Shown here piece by piece: positions 1 to 11,300 of a stretch of 64,000 nt of DNA. The notes under the pieces were generated by a model. It was given only the letters and a program-made list of their open reading frames with translations. It was not told the origin of the DNA and searched no databases. The stretch's first letter is position 1, and each line of letters opens with the position of its first letter. The position numbers were made by a program, and so were the translations under genes. Source of the DNA: Taudactylus pleione (Eukaryota > Chordata > Amphibia > Anura > Myobatrachidae); the NCBI GenBank assembly GCA_031769625.1, contig JAUIMM010000188.1:11895001-11959000 (forward strand), given 5' to 3'.

Positions 1-1245
1 GTAATCAGTAGCCCTGATTGGCATCCCAGCGTTTTAGGTTGAGAAATCTAAGCCATCCTGTTGAGCACATCTAGGGGTTAAGGTACTACGCATCGATTTG
101 GGGGTTTTCTGCTATTTTCCATCAGATTTGCACATTGGAGTTTTATTAAAGGCAAATCCAAATGTAATTCGCAGAAAACCACCGACTTTAGATCATCGGA
201 TAACATATTGAATTTTAAAAATAGAGAAGTATAGGATCTGCAATTTACTAATAATCTGTTTTAGAACTGACCAACATCTGACAGTTAAACGACAGGAAAC
301 CTGCAGACAAAATAGATCTGCAAGTGGCCAAAGCAGGCTTTGTATTCTGATAATGGTATAAAAAGTGTAACCTTTAATAAAAAAAAAAATATGTGTAGGG
401 TCCCTCCCCAAATCAATAACCAGCCCCGAACCTCTCAGCCTGGGCTGGTATTGGAAAATAAGGGGAAGAACCGTGGTGGGGTTCCCCCTATTCTCCAATA
501 ACCAGCACAAGGCTGAATCAGCTGGAGGACTGGCGCTATTGCATGGAGACACAGCGTGGGGTCCCCCTGCCATAACGTTACCCAGCCCCAAACTGGTCAC
601 CCAGAGCTGCATTTCACAGGTTCAGGAATGAAGACGCTTAGCTGGAGAAGCCAGTAGTCGGTAATTATTACTTAATATAGTATATCATGCTACTGGGCTG
701 TGTATGAAGACGTAGGGAGCTATTTATCAGGTAATAGTTGGGGGATATTCCATGAAAAAAATAGTTTTCAGGGGATATTTGCGAATATTAAGTTTCCCCC
801 GAGTGTACTATGGAGGGATTGCAGCAAATATCTCCAATATCTGCTGTGGTGCCTCCATTTTCCGATAGCAGCTGCAGCCCTCATCGGTTTCTGTGAGGAC
901 AGCTGTGCTGATAAATTTACCAAGCTTGGCCACGATAGGATGGTGTTACCCTATAGTGGCCTATGGCGGGAGAGGGAACCTACGGAATCTTACTCGGCAA
1001 TGGCCGCCACAGTGCAAACCGCAAAGAACAGCCCCGGCTCACGATATAGAAGTGAAACCATTGCTTTGACTTTTAGAACATTCGAGAGAATGTTCAATTT
1101 ATTATTGCTGTGAATAGCAACGATCATAAATTCTAATTATCGGGGTCTAAAACCTGATGATTAGTAAATATGCCCCATGGTGCTGCATGCCATGGACACT
1201 AAGCGGTATATAGTGGGCATTACAATTGCATACATACAGCATTTA
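1..1245. other. Non-coding flank; possible old fold-back element at 715-1176
   Basis: No exon or RNA gene is recognised here. The part at 715-1176 may be a decayed fold-back transposon. It starts with GGGAGCTATTTATCA and ends with a sequence whose reverse complement begins GGGGCATATTTACTAATCA. This resembles the ends of the better-preserved elements in the window, but no convincing target duplication flanks it. A small hairpin with arms GAACATTC/GAATGTTC lies at about 1076-1096. The open frames in this stretch are short and resemble no protein I know. Confidence 0.35.
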
Positions 1246-1795
1246 GGGGGTCATTCAGACCCACTAGCGAGCGGCAGTACGCTCGCAAGTGGGTCGATGT
1301 TCCCCACTGCGCATGCGCACGACGGAGGGAGCTCCGTCGTGCGCATGCGCGAGAGCCGGCGAGCGACGGGCTTCCCATCGCTCCGGGTCTCGCACCAAAG
1401 GGGGCGTGCTGTCGATGTTGATTGACAGCACGCCCCCTTTGGTGGGCGTGCCGGGGGCGTGCCTGCCAGACGGAGGCGTTCCCATGGGAACGCCTACCGT
1501 CTGAAGCCGGCCCCACTGACATCACTAGTGATGTCAGTGGGAGTGATTTTGGCTCTGATAGAGCCAAAATCACTCCAGGGCTTGTGGCTGGGAAACCCGA
1601 CCGCAGGGTTTCCCTCGCAAGTCCGATGGTCGCGATGGTCAAGACCATCGCGACCATCTTTTTGGACGCTCGTATATGCTGTGGGTGGTGACCCACAGCT
1701 ATACGAGCGTCCAGGAGGACGCTCCATTTTAATGGAGGAGGGCCCTGATTCAGAGCGAGCGCTCTGGTCAGAGGGTCCGGCTCTGAATCAGGCCC
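1246..1795 (+). mobile_element. Non-autonomous DNA transposon made of about 12 successive hairpins (copy 1)
   Basis: The 550-bp element begins GGGGGTCATTCAG and ends CTGAATCAGGCCC. It is flanked on both sides by TTA (1243-1245 and 1796-1798), the 3-bp TWA target duplication typical of PIF/Harbinger elements. The inside is a row of separate hairpins rather than one palindrome. Clear ones lie at about 1260-1293, 1310-1350, 1358-1383, 1393-1442, 1468-1504, 1511-1541, 1542-1574, 1577-1622, 1625-1658, 1664-1712, 1718-1739 and 1741-1795. It has no transposase frame. Related copies are at 12784-13142 (opposite orientation) and 16118-16603. The superfamily is inferred from the target duplication only. 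Confidence 0.85.
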
Positions 1796-1936
1796 TTAGT
1801 GCTTTTTATACATACAGTATACTGATAATACTGTGTATACTAAGCTTTTAGTCTTTCTGATCTGTTATTATCTCTGCTGTATCTCATGTGTTTGCTGCCC
1901 CCATGCTTTGTGCCCCTTAATGTGCAAGCAGACTAA

Positions 1937-2124
1937 GGGGTCTATTTACTAAGCAGTGTTAGGAGACAGAGTGAAAAGTGATAAGAAAGTGATAAGGTGC
2001 CAGCCAATCAGCTCCTAACTGTCATTTTTCAAACACAGCCTGTGAGATGACAGTTGGGAGCTGATTGGCTGGCACCTTATCACTTTTCACTCTGTCTCCT
2101 AACACTGCTTAGTAAATAGACCCC
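1937..2124. mobile_element. Fold-back MITE with arms of about 80 bp and TAA target duplication
   Basis: This 188-bp element is almost a perfect palindrome. The left arm starts GGGGTCTATTTACTAAGCAG and the right arm is its reverse complement. The two arms are joined by a loop around 2020-2045. TAA flanks both ends (1934-1936 and 2125-2127), which fits a PIF/Harbinger-type MITE. The arms carry CCAATCAGCTCC and its complement. A half copy lies at 19612-19729 and a diverged relative at 12045-12221. It has no coding capacity. Confidence 0.9.
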
Positions 2125-2127
2125 TAA

Positions 2128-3173
2128 GGGGCCTATTCATCAAACCTAAAGTTTCATTTTTCATGTATTTTTTTTACATATTTATGTATGTCATTTGCTC
2201 CCATACATTACCAGGTTTTTTTATACCAACCAGCCAGATATCTGAAAGAAAATTGTACAGTGTGTGCCCAGCTGTAATCTTAAAGGTGCACTTTTATCTT
2301 GCTCTCATATACCTGTGCATACCTCAGGGCAGATATTCTGGATACATAAAATATCATAAAACACAGATAAAACACCACACAAATCATAAACTCATAATAA
2401 TGTACAAGATTGATAATATTATACGTTCTAGAGCCACCTGGAGACAATCTCATTGAGTCTACGCATTGAATGAAGGAAATGCTGACTAGCTAAACATGGA
2501 TTTCACAAGCACTCACGGGTACTGGTGACTGGGAATGAGTGAATGTTGTTGTACTGTACAAAAAAATGGGTTATATAAGCACAATTATGTACACCTTAGG
2601 CACAGTAGGAAACCCCCTCCCACACTAGTTTCAATACCATGAAGGGCGGCATATTGTCTCGTTTGGAATGTGGCACTGGGTAGTGATATTATGCAGCCTG
2701 GATCTGCCCTCCCAGCCCACTACCAACATGGAGGACCAGAAACTGTCAGTGGCCACTGACATCAGACGAATGCGTTAGTAATCGGGGCCTAGCTCTGACA
2801 CACCAAAGTGCTTGGTAAATCGGCCCAGACTTCAAACCACATTGAAGATAATGGGGGACTGCGATCTGCAGAATTTCTTTGCGTAAAACGCGTTAGTATT
2901 TTATTAAATAGGCATCATACCTTACTCATGCGGAAACTTCCATTTCACAGTGGTTTCCAGCTTAATTAAAAAGGTCCCTTATGTTTCGCGTTCGTCTGTC
3001 ATAAGCCTTTCAGTTCTCACAGTGTTGAAATTGTCAGTGTTCGCCAGGAAGAAAGCAATACCACGTTATCCTGGTCATGTGGTTTCATTAATTGCTTTTT
3101 AATTATAGTCAATTGTAAAAAACTTTATTGCTTTGACTGGTGATGGTTTGCTGTTTGTTTGATTTCATTCATA
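2128..3173. other. Non-coding stretch, no gene recognised
   Basis: The sequence is AT-rich and non-coding. The first bases (about 2130-2150, GGGGCCTATTCATCAAACC) look like the left end of another fold-back element, but I could not find a matching right end. No exon, RNA gene or tandem repeat was recognised in the rest. Confidence 0.5.
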
Positions 3174-4033
3174 GGGCTCTATTTACTACAATCCGCATTT
3201 GTAATGCAGATTGTAGTGTGATATTACCGACTGAATTCGCATTGCGAATTCAGGCAATATCACAGGGATTTACTACAAATCCCTTGCAGGGACAGAGCTT
3301 GCGAGAAAGCTCTGCCCCTGCGAATCCCCTCCACACTCTAGTCACAATATTTTCGTAAAGAAATACCGTGACTAGTGTCCCGCCCCGGCGCTGAGCCCCG
3401 CCCCCACGATCGCGGATCCCGCCCCCCCCGCAACCTGCCCTCCTTTAATAGCACTTACCTGCAGTCATTGGTGCTCCGGTGATGTCTTCCATGCCTCCGG
3501 TCAGCTGATATCCCATAGTGCACTGGGACCCGATCACCTGATGACCGGGCCGCAGTGCAGCATGGGAGACTAGCTGACCACCGGTCCCTGGAGTCAGGTA
3601 AGTGAATTTTTTTTTTTTTACAATTTTTTTTTTGCAGTGTATCAAGCTTGTGGTCTGTTTAGACCACACAGCTGATCACTGGGACCGGCTCCGGGCTCTA
3701 CTCTGCCTTTTAGAGCAGAGTAGGAGCCCGGTAACCGGGGGAACCCTGGATAACGCCACCTCCAGTTGGCGTTATTATCACAGGGCTTTCCCCGGTATTT
3801 TTTCACAATTTATTTTTAGTAACTCTGGTCGGATCCCATTACAGTTATGGGAAATGCGATCTGCTTACTAAAAATAAGTGATACTTAGGGGTTGGAGTAG
3901 AATTTTACGAATTCTACTCCAATTGCCCTGTAATAACTATAGGTGATACTAAAATAATGTGAAAAGGGTGTGAAAACACAAAACAGCCTTTTTCACTTTA
4001 TTCTAGTAAAAATAATGTTAATAAATAGAGCCC
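3174..4033. mobile_element. 860-bp fold-back element containing several hairpins
   Basis: The ends are inverted: GGGCTCTATTTACT on the left and the complement of GGGCTCTATTTATT on the right. The flanks are ATA and TTA, so the target duplication is imperfect. Internal hairpins are visible at about 3190-3220, 3218-3263 (around GAATTCGCATTGCGAATTC), 3265-3284 (GGGATTTACTACAAATCCC), 3285-3321, 3333-3378 and 3672-3735. It has the same chain-of-hairpins layout as the element at 1246-1795 but unrelated internal sequence. No transposase is present. Confidence 0.7.
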
Positions 4034-4391
4034 TTACTGTGTGAAAAACCTTACACATTTCATGGGAAACCTCCCTGCTGCTTCTTATCTTTGCAGGTTG
4101 CTTGTTCCGTTTGTTCCTTTCTGTACAATCATGTATATTATTTTTAAAAAATTCCACACGCAGTACCTGCCAGACGTTCCTGACAGACCTGTTGTTGAAT
4201 ATCTAGTATTTTTTTTCCTGTGTGCCTAGTTATAAAATCACAATGTACCAAGGTGCAAAACCAGATGCATCTGACGATTTTCTGCAGACTGTATATGCGT
4301 CAGAAACAGCAAAGGAAGTCTGTGCATGTGTCACATGAAACGCTCGCAGTGACAAGGAGCTCCGTACGAGTCGAGTCTGGAGCGGAATTTT

Positions 4392-5292
4392 GGGCCTGAT
4401 TCAGACTTAGGAATAGAGGGCCTGATTCAGAGCCGGACGCTATTTGCGCTCGCTCGTTCAGAAAAAAGGGGTGGCTATTCAAATAAACCGTTCGCTCTTT
4501 GCGGTCTGTTTACGCCTCTAGGTCTGAACGAGCGAACAAAACTTGCGGTCGTTTTTTGGAAAACTACGCCCCCTGGCCGCTCGCATCCTACGTCATGTCC
4601 GCTATTTATTAGATGAATCGAGTACATCGACCAGCGTATGAACTGCTCGCTATTCTTGTGGATGGTTTTTCCTACCACAATCTTGCGAGCAGTACTGACT
4701 ATAAAATAACCCAGTGACGTGGTCAATGACGCTGCTGTATTAATTATGCACACCCATAAAACGCCCGTTTTGACCTTTAAGCACGCCTGCGTTGTGATCT
4801 CCGCTCCCCGTTTTCAAGCACCTTCCCCTGTTACCACCCACATACGCCTCCTCCTGTCACTCAAAATAGCAGGCATTCGCTATTTAGCGAACAAACGATT
4901 TTCGGCCGCACTGACTGGTTCGCGCATGCGTATTACTATCCGTACGCATGCGCAGTTGTGCAAACATCGCTCGGAACAAACGAGCGGCCGCTTACGAGCG
5001 GCTCTGAATCAGGCCCAGAGTGAGATATCTCTCTCAAATGTGAACCTGAACAAACCATATTGCAATGCAAGGGGTGTAAATACATAATTTTTTTTTACAT
5101 GTGAGGTAAATACTGGCTGCTTTTACATGTAGCCCACAAATACTGCACAGCTTTATTATTACTCTACAATTTAGATGTCAGTTTGGACACCTCCCTCCCA
5201 AATCTAAATCTCTCTGCACGTGCAGCATGGTGTCACCAAGATGATCAGTTGAGAGAGATCTCTCTCTCTATTCCCAACTCTGAGTCAGGCCC
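4392..5292. mobile_element. Older fold-back element interrupted by a second one (nested insertion)
   Basis: The outer element starts GGGCCTGATTCAGACTTAGG and ends with the complement of a similar sequence (CTCTGAGTCAGGCCC). It is split after its first 26 bases by the element at 4418-5016. Flanks are TTT on the left and TTA on the right, so the target duplication has decayed or is uncertain. No coding sequence is present. Confidence 0.6.
4418..5016. mobile_element. Inner fold-back element, GGGCCTGATTCAG ends
   Basis: The element begins GGGCCTGATTCAGAGCCG and ends CTCTGAATCAGGCCC, with AGA on both sides (4415-4417, 5017-5019). The ends belong to the same family as 1246-1795, 12784-13142 and 16118-16603. 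The middle is different, rich in CGCTCG and GCGAGC motifs, and has less regular hairpins. It sits inside the element at 4392-5292, so it is the younger insertion. Confidence 0.7.
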
Positions 5293-5768
5293 TTAGCCTT
5301 CTGTGTAATGGGTGGCAACCGGGTGGTCACCTGCGGATGCACGGAACAGATTTGTCCCATGGGAGTGTGGTGGGCAAGTAGCCTGACGCTTGTACATGTC
5401 TGAGGTGCCTGGACGCAGATGGATATCTTGCACCCAGCACGGTCTCTGTGGAGGTGTAATTGCGGCGGGTTAGGCTTCTGCATGTGGCCCTTGACGACGG
5501 TACATCCTCTTTGTGTTTGCTATTTGATTTATTGGGTTCTCTTTATCATTTGTAACTCGTTGTGAATATATTTAAGGTCACATTTCCGAAGAGATTCTAA
5601 AACAAACTTTCTAGCCTCATAATGACACAGAAGAGAGGCTGGAGACTTAGCTGCGGGTCCATCCTACGGGCGCTGTTACAGGCCACCTGCAGTGAGCACG
5701 GTGCACAATCTTAGTATATTACTTTATGTTACAAATATTTACACTTTGCAAATTGGTAAAATATATAT
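5293..5768. other. Non-coding stretch, no gene recognised
   Basis: No exon, RNA gene or repeat structure was recognised between the nested fold-back elements and the Tigger-like element. Confidence 0.5.
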
Positions 5769-5770
5769 TA

Positions 5771-6303
5771 CAGGTTGAGTCTCCCATATCCGAAATGCTC
5801 GGGACCACGAGCATTTTGGATTATTCCGCTATTCGGAATACCTGGGGGGGGGGGGTGGCCCGGCGGGTGTCACGGGAGACACCGGCGTGTGCTGCGGGTG
5901 AGTCCGGAATGTGTTGCGGTGGTCCGGCAGGTGATACAGGGGTTCGGCTGGGTTTTTGCGGTGGTCCGGTGGGTGCTACAGGGATTCGGCGGGTGTCGTG
6001 AGGGGTCCGGCGACTGAGGCGTAAGGGTCCGGCGACTGAGGCGGAAGGGTCCGGCGGGTGCTGCGGCTGTCACGAGGGTCCGGCGGGTACTGCGGCTGTA
6101 CCGAGTGGTCCGGCGGCTGCCGCTGGGGGTCCGGTGGGTGATGCGGGGGGTGGCCTGGCGTGTGGACCACGCCCACGCCGCTAGTCATTGGCCGCTGATA
6201 CTAGTGACGTCATGACGTCAGGTGACGTCACATATGCACCTAAATATTCCGTTTTTTGGAATATTTTGGTTTTTGGAATAACGGATATGGGAGACTCAAC
6301 CTG
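5771..6303. mobile_element. Non-autonomous pogo/Tigger-like element with internal GC-rich repeats
   Basis: Terminal inverted repeats begin CAGGTTGAGTCTCCCATATC on both sides and TA dinucleotides flank them (5769-5770, 6304-6305). The CAGGTTGAG end and TA duplication match the Tigger group of Tc1/mariner elements known in vertebrates. The centre (about 5850-6160) is not transposase. It is a degenerate GC-rich tandem repeat built on GGTCCGGCGGGTG, with a unit near 30 bp. A poly-G run sits at about 5845-5855. Confidence 0.8.
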
Positions 6304-6320
6304 TACATTAGTTTTGTTAT

Positions 6321-6485
6321 AGATTGTAAGTTTGCAAGCAGGGCCCTCCAACCTCTTGGTCTGTCTGTTATTTCCCCGTCTTGTTTTATTACTATCTTAT
6401 TGCTGTTTTGTTCCTAATTCTAAAGGGCAACACAATATGCTGGTGCTATACAGTACAAGTTAATGTTAATAATGTGAATAAATTA
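6321..6485 (+). mobile_element. Probable SINE/LINE 3' tail
   Basis: The stretch begins AGATTGTAAGTTTGCAAGCA and ends with GGTGCTATACAGTACA followed by AT-rich sequence. This matches the style of the abundant L2/SINE-like tails in frog and fish genomes (a TGTAAGCTC block, then GCGCTATATAAATAA). A second example is at 58708-58832. The assignment rests on memory of such tails, not on an alignment. Confidence 0.5.
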
Positions 6486-7475
6486 ATTTTGCCATCACAG
6501 CTTTGTGCGGATTGGTTGTTGCTCTGTTGAGCGTTGGTAGTATATATATGATGTACTCGGACTGTATATACCAGGAGCATAGAAAATTCCACAAACCTAA
6601 GAAATGGGAGGTGCACGTTTATAAAACTGGCATAGAAAAGTCTGTGGCAACATACATTATTACTGCTTACAAGACATGGTATATGGATACAAGTCAGTGA
6701 CTTGAGGTGAACTTTCACGGTCCCCAGTCAGCAACTTATAAATGGTTTTCTGACACCAAATAGACTGTAAAACAGTATATTAATTAATATAAAGTACTGT
6801 TTAATAATATATGTCACAACAAAGCACAATTCTATCTATGGCTTATGCGGGATGCAGTCAGAAAGCCGACGGTCAAAATGCCGACAGCCGGCTTCCCGAC
6901 TGTCAAATCCCGCGAAGGTACTGATGACAGGCGTCAAAATCCCGTCGCCTGTCATTAGACCTACGCCGGGAGCCCGACGCCCGGCATACCGAACGAAGGT
7001 AAGCTGGGTGCGGACAGGGGGGCTTAGGTTTTAGGGCTCCTGGGGGGAACTTAGGGTTACGCAGTGGAGCGATTATTTTGCTACTGTGTATGCGCCAAAG
7101 TCACACTGCGCATGAGTAGCGATTGGTTAGCGATGTCGGTGCCAGAGAGGATTTATTCGTAAAGCGAGTGACAGGTAGTCAGCTTTTGGGGGGACGTAAT
7201 GAGGGGTGGCTACAAAAATGCAGAGGTTCCAGGACTGTTTTCTGGGTGTGCCCGTGTGAGCCTCTGCATACGGTTGCTCAGAGGTGCAATGTGCGACCAA
7301 TGTTTCCGCTTTTGTAGGGTAAGCACAGAAGACGGTGACTGAGTCATTACCATATTATCTCATGTCCGCTGTGTACGGGATCTCGGCAGCGGCGGGCATT
7401 GTGTGCACCTCTGATCAGGCTTTTTGTGTGGTGTTGGGTCTTAGTTTTGATGTTTTTCTCTCCTGTTATCTGCAG
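6486..7475 (+). other. Non-coding sequence upstream of the first recognised exon
   Basis: This is probably intron 1 of PSTPIP2, because the next exon starts in mid-protein. No upstream coding exon was recognised. At 6855-6970 there are short palindromic pieces (CCGACAGCCGG; GACAGGCG paired with CGCCTGTC), similar in flavour to repeats at 13940-14080. The last 25 bases are a good polypyrimidine tract ending in CTGCAG. Confidence 0.5.
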
Positions 7476-7576
7476 AGCGAGGACATCACAAGCACCGCAG
7501 GCTATGAGTGCCTCCTCGCGCACATGAATGAAGGACGGAAGAACTGCAAGGAATTTGAAGACTTCCTGAAGGAAAG
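7476..7576 (+). CDS. PSTPIP2: PSTPIP2 exon (probably exon 2), start of the F-BAR domain
   Basis: The 101-nt exon starts in phase 0 with AGC after a polypyrimidine tract and TGCAG. It ends with AG before the donor GTGGGT, leaving two bases of an Arg codon completed by the next exon. It encodes 33 full residues and contains GYECLL and GRKNCKEFEDFLKER. This is the first helix region of the F-BAR domain, which forms a curved dimer that binds membrane. Human PSTPIP2 has nearly the same NGRKNCKEFEDFLKER stretch. The frame can be read about 47 codons upstream of the acceptor and two codons beyond the donor, but that extension has no similarity to the family and is intron. The donor is slightly weak (GTGGGT rather than GTAAGT). 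Confidence 0.88.
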
Positions 7577-8325
7577 GTGGGTGTGACGCGGGCACGATGG
7601 ACCAAAGCTCGCCAGCAAGGAGGAGGGCCCAGTATAATACATGGGGGTTATCACAGGGGCGAACACTGGATTTGTTTTTATGCTTAGTACATATATAATA
7701 AACACAAAAGTATATAAATGGCAAATGCAGAGATATTCAGCATTGCTCCGAAAAGCAGCTGTCCCCGCGATTAGTAATACAGCTACAGAATTAACAGCGT
7801 TACTTACCTCCCCCATGGCTGTGCATGTATGACCAGAGGTCGCGCATGTATGACCAGAGATCACGCATGCGCAAAGCTGCTGGGGAGGCAGTTAGGAGGC
7901 AGCGGACCCCGATCCTCCCTCTGAAGATGGCGTTTGTTCTCGCAAGCAAGCTCTGAAGATTTTTTTGTGTTTTTTTTTTTTCAGTTGCATAAATTACAGG
8001 ACTTCACAGTCCCCGCCAGAAGAGAAGCCAGCAGCAGGGGCTGGGCGTTCCTGAGGATCACCCATCTCTGCTGCTGCGGCACTGCGTCGGAGAAGGGGAG
8101 GCACAGTCACTGGGGAGAGGCGCGGCTGCAGCAGGCAGCTCAGACTGCGGCCCTTCCTGTTAGGATCGCTGATCACAGTCTGGGTAGCCTTGTACTCGGG
8201 CTGCAGCAAGTTTATATTTGCAAATTTAGGCGTAAATAATTTATCACGTACTCAATAAAAATGCGGATTTGGACCCAGAATGAGAAGCCCAGAATGAGAA
8301 ACCCAGTCAAATAATCCCGAATATG
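7577..8325 (+). other. Start of the 7.45-kb intron, no gene recognised
   Basis: This is non-coding sequence. A short direct repeat built on GCATGTATGACCAGAG occurs twice near 7822-7860. The open frames here have no recognisable similarity. A pyrimidine-rich run lies at about 7962-7983. Confidence 0.5.
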
Positions 8326-11300
8326 TTACTGAGGAGAAGGCTATTTATTACTGAGGAAAAGGCTATTTGTTACTGAGGAGAAGGCTATTTATTACTGAGG
8401 AAAAGGCTATTTGTTAATGAGGAAAAGGCTATTTGTTACTGAGGAAAAGGCTATTTGTTAATGAGGAAAAGGCTATTTGTTAATGAGGAAAAGGCTATTT
8501 GTCAATGAGGAAAAGGCTATTTGTCACTGAGGAAAAGGCTATTTGTCAATGAGGAAAAGGCTATTTGTAAATGAGGAAAAGGCTATTTGTTAATGAGGAA
8601 AAGGCTATTTGTCACTGAGGAAAATGCTATTTGTCACTGAGGAAAAGGCTATTTGTCACTGAGGAAAAGGCTATTTGTCACTGAGGAAAATGCTATTTGT
8701 TACTGAGGAAAAGGCTATTTGTCACTGAGGAAAAGGCTATTTGTCACTGAGGAAAAGGCTATTTGTCACTGAGGAAAATGCTATTTGTCACTGAGGAAAA
8801 GGCTATTTGTCACTGAGGAAAAGGCTATTTGTTACTGAGGAAAAGGCTATTTGTCACTGAGGAAAATGCTATTTGTTACTGAGGAAAAGGCTATTTGTTA
8901 CTGAGGAAAAGGCTATTTGTCACTGAGGAAAAGGCTATTTGTTACTGAGGAAAAGGCTATTTGTTAATGAGGAAAAGGCTATTTGTTAATGAGGAAAAGG
9001 CTATTTGTTAATGAGGAAAAGGCTATTTGTTACTGAGGAAAAGGCTATTTGTCACTGAGGAAAAGGCTATTTGTCACTGAGGAAAAGGCTATTTGTTACT
9101 GAGGAAAAGGCTATTTGTTAATGAGGAAAAGGCTATTTGTTAATGAGGAAAAGGCTATTTGTCACTGAGGAAAAGGCTATTTGTCACTGAGGAAAAGGCT
9201 ATTTGTTAATGAGGAGAAGGCTATTTGTTACTGAGGAGAAGGCTATTTATTACTGAGGAAAAGGCTATTTGTTAATGAGGAAAAGGCTATTTGTTAATGA
9301 GGAAAAGGCTATTTGTTACTGAGGAAAAGGCTATTTGTCACTGAGGAAAAGGCTATTTATTACTGAGGAAAAGGCTATTTGTTACTGAGGAAAAGGCTAT
9401 TTGTTACTGAGGAGAAGGCTATTTATTACTGAGGAAAAGGCTATTTGTTACTGAGGAGAAGGCTATTTATTACTGAGGAAAAGGCTATTTGTTAATGAGG
9501 AAAAGGCTATTTGTTAATGAGGAAAAGGCTATTTGTCACTGAGGAAAAGGCTATTTGTCACTGAGGAGAAGGCTATTTGTTAATGAGGAAAAGGCTATTT
9601 GTTAATGAGGAGAAGGCTATTTGTTACTGAGGAGAAGGCTATTTATTACTGAGGAAAAGGCTATTTGTTAATGAGGAAAAGGCTATTTGTTAATGAGGAA
9701 AAGGCTATTTGTTACTGAGGAAAAGGCTATTTGTCACTGAGGAAAAGGCTATTTGTTACTGAGGAAAAGGCTATTTGTTAATGAGGAAAAGGCTATTTGT
9801 TAATGAGGAAAAGGCTATTTGTTAATGAGGAAAAGGCTATTTGTCACTGAGGAAAAGGCTATTTGTCACTGAGGAAAAGGCTATTTGTTAATGAGGAAAA
9901 GGCTATTTGTTAATGAGGAAAAGGCTATTTGTCAATGAGGAGAAGGCTATTTATTACTGAGGAAAAGGCTATTTGTTACTGAGGAAAAGGCTATTTATTA
10001 CTGAGGAAAAGGCTATTTGTTACTGAGGAAAAGGCTATTTATTACTGAGGAAAAGGCTATTTGTTACTGAGGAAAAGGCTATTTGTTACTGAGGAAAAGG
10101 CTATTTGTTACTGAGGAAAAGGCTATTTGTTAATGAGGAAAAGGCTATTTATTACTGAGGAGAAGGCTATTTATTACTGAGGAAAAGGCTATTTGTTACT
10201 GAGGAAAAGGCTATTTGTTACTGAGGAGAAGGCTATTTATTACTGAGGAAAAGGCTATTTGTTACTGAGGAGAAGGCTATTTATTACTGAGGAAAAGGCT
10301 ATTTGTTAATGAGGAAAAGGCTATTTGTTAATGAGGAAAAGGCTATTTGTCACTGAGGAAAAGGCTATTTGTCACTGAGGAAAAGGCTATTTGTTAATGA
10401 GGAAAAGGCTATTTGTTACTGAGGAGAAGGCTATTTATTACTGAGGAAAAGGCTATTTGTTACTGAGGAAAAGGCTATTTATTACTGAGGAAAAGGCTAT
10501 TTGTTACTGAGGAAAAGGCTATTTATTACTGAGGAAAAGGCTATTTGTTACTGAGGAAAAGGCTATTTGTTACTGAGGAAAAGGCTATTTATTACTGAGG
10601 AAAAGGCTATTTGTTACTGAGGAAAAGGCTATTTGTTACTGAGGAAAAGGCTATTTGTTACTGAGGAAAAGGCTATTTGTTAATGAGGAAAAGGCTATTT
10701 ATTACTGAGGAGAAGGCTATTTATTACTGAGGAAAAGGCTATTTGTTACTGAGGAAAAGGCTATTTGTTACTGAGGAGAAGGCTATTTATTACTGAGGAA
10801 AAGGCTATTTGTTACTGAGGAGAAGGCTATTTATTACTGAGGAAAAGGCTATTTGTTACTGAGGAAAAGGCTATTTGTTAATGAGGAAAAGGCTATTTGT
10901 TAATGAGGAAAAGGCTATTTGTCACTGAGGAAAAGGCTATTTGTCACTGAGGAAAAGGCTATTTGTTAATGAGGAAAAGGCTATTTGTTACTGAGGAGAA
11001 GGCTATTTATTACTGAGGAAAAGGCTATTTGTTACTGAGGAAAAGGCTATTTATTACTGAGGAAAAGGCTATTTGTTACTGAGGAAAAGGCTATTTGTTA
11101 CTGAGGAAAAGGCTATTTGTTACTGAGGAAAAGGCTATTTGTTACTGAGGAAAGGGCTATTTGTTAATGAGGAAAAGGCTATTTATTACTGAGGAGAAGG
11201 CTATTTATTACTGAGGAAAAGGCTATTTGTTACTGAGGAAAAGGCTATTTGTTACTGAGGAGAAGGCTATTTATTACTGAGGAAAAGGCTATTTGTTACT

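Noticed and set aside
360..600. Possible LTR or other repeat with AATAACCAGC words
   Set aside because: The words recur loosely, but no ends, target duplication or coding remnant could be shown.
700..1113. Open frame of 137 codons on the + strand
   Set aside because: No recognisable domain, no splice or promoter support, and it overlaps a probable old fold-back element.
1220..1696. 158-codon open frame on the minus strand and overlapping frames on both strands
   Set aside because: They lie in the hairpin-chain transposon. Palindromic GC-rich sequence gives mirrored open frames on both strands.
7335..7475. Upstream extension of the open frame into the first recognised exon
   Set aside because: Family similarity starts exactly at the acceptor (7476). 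The upstream residues do not resemble PSTPIP proteins.
1..7475. First coding exon of PSTPIP2
   Set aside because: I looked for a start codon followed by a short peptide ending in Phe-Trp with a phase-0 donor and did not find a convincing one, so none is reported.
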